Positions 18,340-26,404 of a stretch of DNA of 64,000 nucleotides are shown here, in pieces. Both the position numbers and the translations under genes were made by a program. Source of the stretch: Thermofilum sp. NZ13 (GTDB lineage: Archaea > Thermoproteota > Thermoprotei > Thermofilales > Thermofilaceae); the NCBI GenBank assembly GCA_002855745.1, contig NDWX01000001.1, positions 1 through 64,000 of the forward strand. Reading direction: 5' to 3'. The notes under the pieces are model-generated. The model searched no databases and was not told the DNA's origin. It saw only the letters and a program-made list of their open reading frames with translations. The number at the start of each line of letters is the position of its first letter. The first letter of the stretch is position 1.

Positions 18340-18729
18340 ATGTACGTGTACTTCGCCTACAGTAGGTGGTACCTCGAGGTTTTCTCGATTAAAACCCTGA
18401 ACGTTACTCTGGAAAACTGGACCCTTGGAACCAACCAAAGACCCTTTGTAGAGGTGCGGCTGAGAATCGAGTCTTCAAATCGCGAACCACTCCGAGTAAA
18501 CTACATCACGGTCTCCGTCCAGCAGGGATCCGAGACGCTGCGGGAAGTGACGCTAAGCTACCCCCAGGGCCTGCCGCTGGCCGGCTCGCGGGCTTTCACA
18601 GCGCGCTTGGAGCTACCGTCCTACGCTGACCCCCACTGCTTAAGCCGAGGGGGTTGCTTTTTCCGCGTTGAAGTAGGCGTTGTGAGCAGGTTTGGAATAG
18701 TGCCGCTCCAGTTCACCCTGTCGCCCTAG
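18340..18729 (+). CDS. Membrane-anchored beta-rich small protein of the peptide-transporter operon
   Basis: 129 residues from the ATG at 18340. The frame is open upstream to 18277 and encodes further hydrophobic residues (LVVALEALVAVASL), so the true start may lie earlier on a rarer codon; no ATG, GTG or TTG is available there. An N-terminal helix is followed by an extracellular-type beta domain (FVEVRLRIESSNREPLRVNY and on) resembling small WHy/immunoglobulin-like folds. It has two cysteines in HCLSRGGCFF. Function unknown; it is probably co-transcribed with the permease genes. Confidence 0.5.
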   Translation: MYVYFAYSRWYLEVFSIKTLNVTLENWTLGTNQRPFVEVRLRIESSNREPLRVNYITVSVQQGSETLREVTLSYPQGLPLAGSRAFTARLELPSYADPHCLSRGGCFFRVEVGVVSRFGIVPLQFTLSP

Positions 18730-18770
18730 GGGAAAACCCTTTATAGCGCTAGCAACGTTTTTACTCGCCT

Positions 18771-19289
18771 ATGGTCTCCCTCCTCTCAGAGTACCCTTTA
18801 ACCCGCAGGACCGCCACGCTAGAGGCAGTCTTCTCGTCGGGCCTTGCAGCAACAGCCGCAGCCCTGATGGCCTCGTCAGGCGAGCGACTGCCCTTCGCGC
18901 TGAGCTACCTCCTTTCCTTCATGGCGCCGTTCCTCGCTCTCGTCGTCCACCGAGTCCGGAAGACGGACAGGATGCTTAGAGCCGTCATGGCAGGCGGCTC
19001 TTACGAGGAGTTGCGCCGCGGCGGGGTACGAGAGCTGGTTCGAGGAGTCGCGCTGGTGTACTTGAGCTTTACCCTTCTTCTCGTCCTCCCACCGGTTATC
19101 GCGCTCGGGGCTCTGATGGGGGCTCTAACATCGAAGGGCTTTGCAGACCTCACCCACTACGTGTACGTTCGAAAGCTTGAAAGGAGCTTGGGCGTAAGGC
19201 TCGTGGTCTACGTTGAGAACGCGGGGCGTGAAGGTTGGTACAGGTGGCGGCTCACGGCAATGACGCCCCAGCCTGCTTTTCACACCTAG
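18771..19289 (+). CDS. Membrane protein of unknown function downstream of the peptide transporter
   Basis: 172 residues from an ATG. Four hydrophobic segments occur: two near residues 20-60 and two near 88-120. A charged cytoplasmic loop lies between them (HRVRKTDRMLRAVMAGGSYE), and a short soluble tail follows (VRLVVYVENAGREGW). It starts 41 nt after the previous gene. A TATA-like TTTATAGC at 18739-18746 sits ~28 nt before the ATG, so it may also have its own promoter. Family not recognised. Confidence 0.55.
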   Translation: MVSLLSEYPLTRRTATLEAVFSSGLAATAAALMASSGERLPFALSYLLSFMAPFLALVVHRVRKTDRMLRAVMAGGSYEELRRGGVRELVRGVALVYLSFTLLLVLPPVIALGALMGALTSKGFADLTHYVYVRKLERSLGVRLVVYVENAGREGWYRWRLTAMTPQPAFHT

Positions 19290-19480
19290 GCCTGTATAGA
19301 AGTAGCTAAGCATTTATGGAGGCTCAGCGCGAGATCTAGCTGGCTGTACAGAGGATCTTAAAGAAGTAATCGCGTGTTTTTACGCCGGTTGAAACCTGGT
19401 CACGAAGTTTAGCTATTGACATTTCTGACGCTGGATGCAGGTGGCTTTAGTGATTAGCGAAGTGAGAAAAAAGCTTTATT

Positions 19481-19927
19481 TTATATGATGCACACTTCGC
19501 CTTTAGAAGTTACTTTCACGCAGTTGCCTGTCTTCACGTGCTGAAAGATCTCGTCACTAACTTTGTCTATGAGCGCTATTTTCTTCCCGAACCACTCGTG
19601 GGCCAGGGCTACTCCTGATGTCGTCAAGGTGTCGGCTTCGCGGGTGCAGACGATAGCCTTAGGTGCCACGCCTAGAAGGGCGATTTCGGCGATTATTATG
19701 CCGCCGGTTGTGGATCCGATTCCGGAAGGTATTATCAGTATCTTGCCTGTGAGGTCTACACCGTATACGTGGGGGTTGTTCTTGTCACCGCCTATTGCGT
19801 GCTTTCTACGCCTGATCACTGTCTCCTGGTACGTTGCGAGTATGTTGAAGCCTTGAGGGGAGACGACGGCCTCTCCTTCCACGTCTCCTGGGAGGATTGC
19901 CCGGCCTTTGAAGCACGTCTCAGGCAT
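19481..19927 (-). CDS. Aconitase X small (swivel) subunit; probable phosphomevalonate dehydratase small subunit
   Basis: 148 residues from an ATG. It matches the DUF126 swivel domain: FKGRAILPGDVEGEAVVS at the start, a central LTGKILIIPSGIGSTTGG motif, and PKAIVCTREADT further on. In archaea the two-subunit enzyme dehydrates 5-phosphomevalonate to trans-anhydromevalonate 5-phosphate in the modified mevalonate pathway for isoprenoid lipids. The large-subunit gene ends 2 nt upstream, so the two are coupled. A cis-3-hydroxyproline dehydratase role is the alternative for the superfamily, less likely for this subunit layout. Confidence 0.85.
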   Translation of the reverse strand: MPETCFKGRAILPGDVEGEAVVSPQGFNILATYQETVIRRRKHAIGGDKNNPHVYGVDLTGKILIIPSGIGSTTGGIIIAEIALLGVAPKAIVCTREADTLTTSGVALAHEWFGKKIALIDKVSDEIFQHVKTGNCVKVTSKGEVCII

Positions 19928-19929
19928 AT

Positions 19930-21129
19930 CTACTCACCTCTGAGGTAGGAGAGGAGTTGCGGCGTGTCCATGAAGGCGGCGTGGCTGTAGTAACTGAGCT
20001 TCCCGGAGTTTGTGAGTATTTTTAGCCGCTTCGAGGTGGGTATGTTTGTCAGCATGAGGGGGCAGAAGCTATCCACGTCCCCGCCCGCGTTTCTGAGCTT
20101 GGAGTACAGCTTCGTGGACTTGAACTCTCGGGCTATCTTCGGTGCAGCTAGGAGTAGCGTGCGGGTCTTGAGCTCCGCTTCGGAAAGCTCTCTAGCGAAG
20201 AAGTCGAGCTGCTCTCGGGACAGGTGTGGGCAACCGATTATCGCCAGGTCGGGCTTCCCGGGGGTGGCTCTCGCCTCCATTTCTTTCCTCATCTTGGAAA
20301 GCTCCTCATCCCCCACTCTCAGCACCTTGTGATCGCCTCTCAAGATCTTTCTCCCGTTTTCCACAGCCTCGGGAGTGAGGTCCTCGGCGTGAAATAGCCC
20401 GACGGCACCCCACACTGCCATAGCGGCTCCCATGTCCTTCAGCTCGTACTCCTCAAACTCCCACTTGTCCAGACCCACTATGTAGGGGACCCCGTCCAGG
20501 ACGCTCTTCCCGATTAAGCCCCCGAGAATGAAGGGGCTTGGCTTAGACGATGCTTTCACCTCGACTAGCCAGTCAGCTTTCCTGTTCTCGTCTAAAAGAA
20601 GCCCGAAAAGCGGGGTTTCTCCGGTGACGCCCGAGAGCAACTCGACTATTGAGGAGTTCCTGTTTGTTCTGGCGCCCAGCACGGAGTTGGCGTATATCAC
20701 TGCGGAGGACTCGGCCCAGGCTAGGATGTCACCGTATGAGGGCTTGTTGCCTATGTAGTAGGGCGTGCAGGTGAAAGCGTCTGGGTCGATGAGCCCTAGC
20801 CTCAGAAGCAGGGACTCCAGCCTCCCCTGCTTGCTGTAGAGGTACCTCCCGACGAGCTTCTCGACGAAGGGTATGGACCTCTGAGGGGGCCGTGGGTTAG
20901 CGGTTAAAGGCACCCTGGACTTTAAGTCATTTCTGGCCAGTTCTTCAAGAACCATGAACATCGACTTCACGAACCTGAGGCCGCACGAGGTAACCCAGTG
21001 GCAGCTCTTGCACTCAACAAACCTCTCAGCGCCGTAGACCTTCCCGTACGCCTCCAATACCCTGTAGCACTTTCTCAGGGTTTCTTCGCGGCCTTCTACG
21101 AGGCGCCTCTCATCAACGGGACCTGTCAC
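19930..21129 (-). CDS. Aconitase X catalytic (large) subunit; probable phosphomevalonate dehydratase
   Basis: 399 residues, DUF521/AcnX type. Visible features are an N-terminal helical region with YGAERFVECKSCHWVTSCG, the substrate-site block PLTANPRPPQRSI, a TCTPYYIGNKPSYGDILAWA segment holding a probable Fe-S cysteine, ESSAVIYANSVLGARTNRNS, and DLAIIGCPHLS near the C-terminus. The conserved cysteines fit the [4Fe-4S] cluster described for archaeal phosphomevalonate dehydratase. It sits between SCP2 and the small-subunit gene in one leftward operon. Confidence 0.85.
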   Translation of the reverse strand: MTGPVDERRLVEGREETLRKCYRVLEAYGKVYGAERFVECKSCHWVTSCGLRFVKSMFMVLEELARNDLKSRVPLTANPRPPQRSIPFVEKLVGRYLYSKQGRLESLLLRLGLIDPDAFTCTPYYIGNKPSYGDILAWAESSAVIYANSVLGARTNRNSSIVELLSGVTGETPLFGLLLDENRKADWLVEVKASSKPSPFILGGLIGKSVLDGVPYIVGLDKWEFEEYELKDMGAAMAVWGAVGLFHAEDLTPEAVENGRKILRGDHKVLRVGDEELSKMRKEMEARATPGKPDLAIIGCPHLSREQLDFFARELSEAELKTRTLLLAAPKIAREFKSTKLYSKLRNAGGDVDSFCPLMLTNIPTSKRLKILTNSGKLSYYSHAAFMDTPQLLSYLRGE

Positions 21130-21146
21130 GCTCCCACCCGGGTTCC

Positions 21147-21611
21147 CTAGAAGGTGAACTCCCTCTTTAGGTAGGGAAGCATCGCGGGTATAGCCTTACC
21201 CCCGAATATCATCTCGCGCATGGCTCTATTCACTTCCTCGAGGATGGCGCTCCTCTTGAGCAGCTCGAACACCTTTCCCTTAATCTTCACGCGCCCCCTG
21301 AGAACCATCGCGGCGCTCGAGGCCTCTCCCCTCAAGAGCACGTCGAATGTGGAGACGCTCATCTCGACAGTTATGTCGGCCTTCTCCTCTTCTTCCGGCT
21401 CGAGAGCCCGTATCTCGGCGCAGCGGCCGTCCCTTATCGTTATGAAGGTCTTGTAGACGTAGGGTAGACCCGGTAGAGTGGGCGTAAGCTTAACCAGTAT
21501 TGTCCCCGTCCACCCCCGCGCGGCGCTCTTAAACTTCTCGCTGGTATTCAGCCTCCGCTTAATGGCATCGAGGAGGATACACGTAGTCATGTCAACCGGC
21601 ATGCCCACCAC
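21147..21611 (-). CDS. SCP2 sterol-carrier-like domain protein
   Basis: 154 residues. The SCP2 fold is suggested by TFITIRDGRCAEIRALEPEE (strand and turn), then the ADITVEMSVSTFDVLLRGE block and VLRGRVKIKGKVFELLKRSA helix, as in lipid-binding SCP2 proteins. Such proteins bind acyl chains or isoprenoids. Its neighbour in the operon makes an isoprenoid precursor, so a lipid-related role is plausible but inferred. The stop is 17 nt before the AcnX start and the start abuts the flavoprotein stop. Confidence 0.65.
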   Translation of the reverse strand: MVGMPVDMTTCILLDAIKRRLNTSEKFKSAARGWTGTILVKLTPTLPGLPYVYKTFITIRDGRCAEIRALEPEEEEKADITVEMSVSTFDVLLRGEASSAAMVLRGRVKIKGKVFELLKRSAILEEVNRAMREMIFGGKAIPAMLPYLKREFTF

Positions 21612-22712
21612 CTACACCGAGATCGCCAGGTAATAAGCATCCCAAACAGCATCCCTTATCTTCCTGTGGCTTAACGCGTCCCCGATTATATGAACGTTCG
21701 GGTGCTCGGCTGCGAGAGCGTCGTAAAGCTCCCTGTTGGGGACCATCCCCGTGGCTAGAACAACGCTATCGCAAGGTATCTCTCGCGCGCCGTGAGGTGT
21801 TTCCACGACGACGCGACCGTCGAGAGCCTCTTTAACCTTGGTATTCAGCATCAGGGGGATCTTTAGGTATTTGAGCATGGTCATCAGGTACAGCTTGTTA
21901 GCGTGGCTTACACTGATGTTGGGGGCAGGTAGCATTTCGACGATTGTGACCTTCTTCCCGGATTGCGCGAGCCAGATCGCTGTCTCAACGCCCACGAGGC
22001 CCGCGCCTACGATCACGACATCGTCTTTAACGGCTTTAAGGCCTCGAAGCAGGTCAACGGCTTGAACCACGTTTGGCTTGTCTACCCCTGGAATAGGCGG
22101 AACAGCAGGCCTAGACCCCGTTGCGACGACGACAACATCGGGGTTTTCCCCCAGAACCCTGTCAACAGTGGCCTCAGTCCTGAGGTTTACGTCGACTTCC
22201 AGCTTCTCGAGTTGCCGTTCATACCAGCGCTTAAGCCTGCGGATATCGTACTTGAAGTCGGGAACACCCCCCTCGATCAGGTGGCCGCCTAGCTCTGAGT
22301 CCTTCTCGAACAGTATTACCTCGTGCCTACGGATCGCGGCCACTCGGGCAAACTCCATTCCAGCAACGCCTCCGCCGCAAACTACGATCCTCCTCTTATG
22401 AGCTGCCGGCTTCAGCTCCAGCTCCCTCTCACGCCCTGTTGCAGGGTTTACGGCGCAGGAGAGGGGACGGGCCAGCTCGATGATCCTGTACAAGCACTCG
22501 TGGCAACCTATACACGGCCTTATCTCCTCGTACCTACCTGCTTTCACCTTCGCCGGCCAGTAGGGGTCAGCTAGTAGCCCCCTCCCTATTGCCACCATGT
22601 CAGCCTTCCCCTCCTCAAGGACCTTCTCGGCGACGACAGGGTCGTCCAGCCTACCAACCGCTATAACAGGTATCTTGACCTCTCTCTTCACCATCCCGGC
22701 GAAGTCGGCCAA
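21612..22712 (-). CDS. FadH-like NADH:flavin oxidoreductase, 5'-truncated
   Basis: 366 residues remain of a family normally ~640-670 long. The start holds only the end of the FMN-binding TIM barrel (VKREVKIPVIAVGRLDDP, then DMVAIGRGLLADPYWPAKV), the 4Fe-4S site C-IGC-HEC…SC, and a full FAD/NAD domain (VVCGGGVAGMEFA, VVIVGAGLVGVETA). The frame stays open upstream of the TTG at 22712 with more barrel-like sequence (PPEYLPHGCLADF) until it meets the end of the DtxR gene, so ~270 residues were lost there. The remnant could still bind FAD, but the 2,4-dienoyl-CoA or enoate reductase site on the FMN barrel is gone. Confidence 0.7.
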   Translation of the reverse strand: MADFAGMVKREVKIPVIAVGRLDDPVVAEKVLEEGKADMVAIGRGLLADPYWPAKVKAGRYEEIRPCIGCHECLYRIIELARPLSCAVNPATGRERELELKPAAHKRRIVVCGGGVAGMEFARVAAIRRHEVILFEKDSELGGHLIEGGVPDFKYDIRRLKRWYERQLEKLEVDVNLRTEATVDRVLGENPDVVVVATGSRPAVPPIPGVDKPNVVQAVDLLRGLKAVKDDVVIVGAGLVGVETAIWLAQSGKKVTIVEMLPAPNISVSHANKLYLMTMLKYLKIPLMLNTKVKEALDGRVVVETPHGAREIPCDSVVLATGMVPNRELYDALAAEHPNVHIIGDALSHRKIRDAVWDAYYLAISV

Positions 22713-22791
22713 ACATCCGTGTGGGAGGTACTCGGGAGGGTGAGGCGCGGAGGGGCCTTGCAGCGCTGTACTGAGTCGTTGGCCTTTTCGC

Positions 22792-23247
22792 CTACTGCTC
22801 TTTTTTCTCGAGTTCTTTACAGTATCTCTCGAATTTTCTGAGCCAGGCTGTTATCGAGCGGGGGTGATCTCGGTGCTTGTCGATGAAGTCCACGAACCTT
22901 ATTATCTGCAGAATGGTTTTGGGGTGCAGGCCGTGCTCGAGGATGTGCGCGTCCCTGCGGGCGGCGTCCTCGGGGACCAGGAGCATTTCGAGAAACCTCC
23001 TTATGTAGTTGTACCTTTTCTCGACAACCTCGGCCAGCTCTCTGCCGCGCTCCGTCAGCCTCACAGCACCGTACTTCTCGTGAATCACCAAGCCCCTTTC
23101 CTCGAGCTTCCTCAGTATCTCAACGGCGCTTGAAGGCTTGACGTTGAGCTTACAGCTGATATCCTTCACGCGCGCGTACCCCTTGCTCTTCTCGAGCTCG
23201 TATATCGCTCGCAGGTAGTCCTCCATCCTCTCCGTGATGAACTCCAT
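22792..23247 (-). CDS. DtxR/MntR-family metal-dependent transcriptional regulator
   Basis: 151 residues from an ATG. The N-terminal winged helix reads MEDYLRAIYELEKSKGYARV with recognition helix near VKPSSAVEILRKLEERGLVI. The dimerisation and metal domain follows (HILEHGLHPKT region, with His and Glu ligands, shorter than in IdeR and without an SH3 domain). Such regulators repress metal uptake genes when Fe(II) or Mn(II) is bound. Its neighbours across a divergent promoter are the NifX-like and feo genes, whose promoter carries TTAGG/CCTAA inverted repeats. Confidence 0.85.
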   Translation of the reverse strand: MEFITERMEDYLRAIYELEKSKGYARVKDISCKLNVKPSSAVEILRKLEERGLVIHEKYGAVRLTERGRELAEVVEKRYNYIRRFLEMLLVPEDAARRDAHILEHGLHPKTILQIIRFVDFIDKHRDHPRSITAWLRKFERYCKELEKKEQ

Positions 23248-23350
23248 ACAAGTGTAGAGTGTTTGGCCAGCCTAAAAATTGTTCCCCCAGTTGGCGGCGT
23301 TCGGATGCAGTGGCTCCTGCTGTCAGGGGGCTACCCGCGAATGCCATCGA

Positions 23351-23362
23351 TACCTTAAGGTA
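23351..23362. promoter_or_regulatory. Perfect 12-bp palindrome in the DtxR / NifX-like divergent promoter
   Basis: TACCTTAAGGTA is its own reverse complement. It lies just upstream of a TATA-like ATTTTAAG (23365-23372) that serves the rightward NifX-like gene, and ~100 nt from the divergent regulator start. A plausible operator; the protein that binds it is unknown. Confidence 0.4.
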
Positions 23363-23419
23363 AAATTTTAAGCTATAGCACATTATTCTGTAAGTGGGGG
23401 TCGAAGTAGTGTGGGGACG

Positions 23420-23758
23420 ATGAGAGTCGCCGTAGCCACAGTCGGTTACGAGGGCCTCCGCGATAGGGTTGCGAGCGAGCTGGCTAGGTGCCCTACACTC
23501 ACGATACTCGAGGTGGACGAGGAAGGGAGGAGCTACCGCTTACTCGAGGTGATCGAGAACAAAGCGGCTAAGTTCAGTCAGGGCGCGGGCCCGGTATTCG
23601 TGTATACTTTGGCTGAGAGGGGCGTTGAAGTCGTATTGGGGCCGGTCGCAGGGATGGGGGTCGCAGACCTGCTCGCTGAGGCTAAAATAAAGTTTGTCAA
23701 GTGTGAGCCGGGTACAAGGGTGGAGGATGCCCTGAACTCGGTTTTGCGAAAGCCCTGA
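23420..23758 (+). CDS. NifX/NifB-type dinitrogenase iron-molybdenum cofactor domain protein
   Basis: 112 residues from the ATG at 23420; GTG at 23411 would add three. The RNase H-like NifX fold is recognised from MRVAVATVGYEGLRDRVASE, EVIENKAAKFSQGAGPVFVY and VVLGPVAGMGVADLLAEAKIKF. Stand-alone archaeal members are thought to carry Fe or Fe-Mo clusters rather than to serve nitrogenase; no nif genes are present here. Its place between a DtxR-like regulator and feoA suggests a part in iron handling. Confidence 0.75.
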   Translation: MRVAVATVGYEGLRDRVASELARCPTLTILEVDEEGRSYRLLEVIENKAAKFSQGAGPVFVYTLAERGVEVVLGPVAGMGVADLLAEAKIKFVKCEPGTRVEDALNSVLRKP

Positions 23759-23844
23759 GTCAGCACGCGGCAAACTCGCAGATATGCTCGGTGCCTAGCT
23801 CTCTTCCCTTTTAATAGGCTTCAGGCAAATGATATCGTAAAATT

Positions 23845-23881
23845 TTAGGCTACCCTAACATTTACCCTAACTCCATTAGGG
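23845..23881. promoter_or_regulatory. Two TTAGG/CCTAA inverted repeats upstream of feoA (probable metal-regulator operator)
   Basis: The first is TTAGG-CTAC-CCTAA (23845-23858). The second is CCCTAA-CTCCA-TTAGGG (23865-23881), a perfect 6-bp inverted repeat. Both use the TTAGG half site typical of DtxR/IdeR-type operators. A TATA-like CTATATC (23886-23892) follows directly, so bound protein could block TBP/TFB access. The nearby DtxR-like protein is the obvious candidate. Confidence 0.6.
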
Positions 23882-23918
23882 ATACCTATATCGCTACCAA
23901 AAGGAATGAAAAAATTCG

Positions 23919-24224
23919 GTGAGCCTAAACATGGCTGCGGTTAGGAAAAGGCTCAGTGAGCTGAGGCCTGGAGAAGTGGGGACTGTTGTAGGCTACGCGG
24001 ATGCGCCGTCCTGGCTTAAGAGAAGACTGGTGGAGATGGGCCTTTCTAAAGGCACGACGGTCAAGATGGTGAGGAACGCGCCCCTGAAGGACCCTATCGA
24101 GTTCGAAGTGAGGGGCTACAACGTCTCCATTCAAAGGGAGAGGGCGGAGGTTGTGCTCGTAGAGGTCGTTGGGTATGATTCCCCTGACTCTGGCGCCGGA
24201 GGGGAGCGAGGTGCGAGTGATTGA
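23919..24224 (+). CDS. feoA: FeoA-domain protein (first copy)
   Basis: 101 residues from GTG at 23919; an ATG at 23931 is the alternative. The SH3-like FeoA core is visible: LRPGEVGTVVGYADAPSWLK, RRLVEMGLSKGTTVKMVRNA, PIEFEVRGYNVSIQRERAE. FeoA aids FeoB-mediated Fe(II) uptake at the membrane's inner face. A second FeoA gene overlaps its end by ~50 nt and feoB follows, so three genes are coupled. Confidence 0.88.
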   Translation: MSLNMAAVRKRLSELRPGEVGTVVGYADAPSWLKRRLVEMGLSKGTTVKMVRNAPLKDPIEFEVRGYNVSIQRERAEVVLVEVVGYDSPDSGAGGERGASD

Positions 24225-24402
24225 TATAAGGGCTGGGAGGGGGCTCGTTGCGAGGCTCCTAGAGCTCGGCATCACGCCTGGCTCTACACTCAGGGTGCTT
24301 AAGACCTTCGGGTCAGGACCCATTCTTCTGGACGTTAAGGGGTCTAGGATAGCTCTCGGCAGAGGAGTCGCCATGAAGATACTCGTGGGGGTGGTGCAGT
24401 AG
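24175..24402 (+). CDS. feoA: FeoA-domain protein (second copy)
   Basis: 75 residues from the ATG at 24175; a TTG at 24169 adds two. Single SH3-like domain: LTLAPEGSEVRVIDIRAGRG, ARLLELGITPGSTLRVLKTF, PILLDVKGSRIALGRGVAMK. It overlaps the first feoA by 50 nt in another frame and its stop abuts the feoB start. Two FeoA domains ahead of FeoB suggest a hetero-oligomeric regulator of the GTPase. Confidence 0.85.
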   Translation: MIPLTLAPEGSEVRVIDIRAGRGLVARLLELGITPGSTLRVLKTFGSGPILLDVKGSRIALGRGVAMKILVGVVQ

Positions 24403-26400
24403 GTGACCGAGCGCCAGAGGATTCGGGTAGCGCTGGCAGGGAACCCCAATGTGGGGAAGTCTGTGGTGTTCAACAACCTTACTGGCTCGCACCAGCACGT
24501 GGGTAACTGGCCGGGTAAAACCGTCGAGAAGGCTGAGGGGTTCTGCTACTTCGACGGCACTGAGATCTACATCGTAGACCTCCCGGGGACGTACAGCCTC
24601 ACGGCGTACTCGATCGAGGAGAGGATCGCAAGGGACTACCTAATCTACGAGAAACCCGACGTGGTCGTCAACATCGTCGACGCGTCGAACCTCGAGAGGA
24701 ACCTGTACCTAACGCTACAGTTGCTAGAGCTGGGGGCTAACGTCGTCGTCGCGCTGAACAAGGTGGACCTGCTAGAGGCTTCAGGCGCGAGAATCGACAT
24801 CAGGTTGTTGAGCGAGAGGTTAGGAGTTCCCATAGTCCCTACGGTTGCTCCGAAGAAGAAGGGGATGAGAGAGCTGTGTGAGGCGGTGTTGGCTGCTTCC
24901 AAGCAGCCCACACGCAAGATCGTGGAGTACAGCCCGAGCGTGGAGAAGTACATAGGCAGGGTCTCGGAGCTCTTGCGCGGCAGTCTCCCGAGCGAGCTGA
25001 ACCTCAGGTGGGTTGCTGTCAAACTACTGGAGGGTGACGAAGAGGTAGCCAGCCGAGTGAAAGCCCTCGTGGGGGATGAAGCTATGAGGAGAATAGATGC
25101 GATAAGAGGTGATTTTGCGAGGGAGCTGGGGGACCCCGAGACTGTTTTCGCGGAGGAGCGCTACAAGGCTATCGAGAGCATCCTTGAAGGAGTTGTCGTA
25201 AGGGCTAGAGCGGTGACAGTCTCCGATATACTGGATCAGGCGTTCCTAGACACCGCGTTCGGAATCCCCATATTCTTTGCCATAATGTGGATTATGTTCC
25301 AGTTCGCCTTCAACGTCTCAGCGCCCTTCAACAGCCTCCTCGGAGACGCCTTCGCTTGGGCGGCCCAGATGCTCTCCGGCGCTACTGGGGTTCCGTGGCT
25401 CGACTACCTGCTCTTCGGCGACTATGGGGTCTTAAACGGAGTGGGGACCGTGCTCAGCTTCGTCCCGCTCATAATGGCTCTATTCTTCGCCCTCTCGATG
25501 CTTGAAGACTTCGGGTACATGGCCAGGGCGGCCTTCCTGACTGATAAGATACTGGGTAAATTCGGCCTCCCCGGCCGGGCTATAATATCCATGATCCTGG
25601 GGTTCGGGTGCAACGTACCGGCGGTGTACTCCACGAGGACGATACCGGACGAGAAGGATAGGATAGCTGCGATCGTCATAAACCCCCTGATGCTGTGCGG
25701 GGCGAGGCTTGTATTCTTCGCAGCCATCGCCTCAGCCCTTTGGGGGCGCGCGGCGGGTGACGTCCTTCTATCCCTTTACGCGCTCGGCATCCTCCTATCC
25801 CTACTCGTGGCGGTTGTGCTCAGGAAGACTCTGCTAAGGGGGGAGTCGACATCCTTCATCATAGAACTACCCCAGTACCTGATGCCTGTGCCGCGCGTAG
25901 CCCTGTCCAAGGCGTGGGGCAGGGCTAAGCTCTTCTTCACAAAGGCGGGCAAGGTGATATTCCCCGGTATACTGGTTCTCGGTTTGCTCGCGGTCTTCAC
26001 GCCCAACCTGACTTTCACGGAGAATGTCGAGGACAGCATCGTCGCCTATCTGGGGAGAGGCGCGCAGCCTATCTTCGCTCCACTCGGCTGGGACTGGAGG
26101 TTCGTCGTAGCCGCAGTCTTCGGCTTCGTGGCAAAGGAGATCGTGCTCGGCGCGCTAGCCCTACTCTACGGCGCCGGTGAAGACGAAATCGCAACGGTCA
26201 TAGCCTCGACACACGACCCGCTGACAGTCTACGCCTACATGGTCTTCATACTCATCTACGTCCCGTGCTTAGCAACGATCGCGGCGATAAAACAGGAAGC
26301 CGGTACGAAGTGGGCGCTGTTCACGGTCGCCTACGAGATCCTGCTGGCCTACGGCATGGCCTGGCTCGTGCTTACCGTGGGCCGTCTTTTAGGGGTGTAG
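24403..26400 (+). CDS. feoB: Ferrous iron transporter FeoB
   Basis: 665 residues from a GTG. The cytoplasmic G domain has G1 GNPNVGKSVVFNNLTG, G3 DLPGTYSL and G4 NKVD. Helical linker residues ~170-275 follow. The membrane part has about eight to ten helices with two Gate motifs, including GFGCNVPAVYSTRTI with its conserved Cys. Imports Fe(II) across the cytoplasmic membrane, probably GTP-dependent. Length fits archaeal FeoB. It is in an operon with two feoA genes and a downstream membrane gene. Confidence 0.95.
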   Translation: MTERQRIRVALAGNPNVGKSVVFNNLTGSHQHVGNWPGKTVEKAEGFCYFDGTEIYIVDLPGTYSLTAYSIEERIARDYLIYEKPDVVVNIVDASNLERNLYLTLQLLELGANVVVALNKVDLLEASGARIDIRLLSERLGVPIVPTVAPKKKGMRELCEAVLAASKQPTRKIVEYSPSVEKYIGRVSELLRGSLPSELNLRWVAVKLLEGDEEVASRVKALVGDEAMRRIDAIRGDFARELGDPETVFAEERYKAIESILEGVVVRARAVTVSDILDQAFLDTAFGIPIFFAIMWIMFQFAFNVSAPFNSLLGDAFAWAAQMLSGATGVPWLDYLLFGDYGVLNGVGTVLSFVPLIMALFFALSMLEDFGYMARAAFLTDKILGKFGLPGRAIISMILGFGCNVPAVYSTRTIPDEKDRIAAIVINPLMLCGARLVFFAAIASALWGRAAGDVLLSLYALGILLSLLVAVVLRKTLLRGESTSFIIELPQYLMPVPRVALSKAWGRAKLFFTKAGKVIFPGILVLGLLAVFTPNLTFTENVEDSIVAYLGRGAQPIFAPLGWDWRFVVAAVFGFVAKEIVLGALALLYGAGEDEIATVIASTHDPLTVYAYMVFILIYVPCLATIAAIKQEAGTKWALFTVAYEILLAYGMAWLVLTVGRLLGV

Positions 26401-26404
26401 TGCT

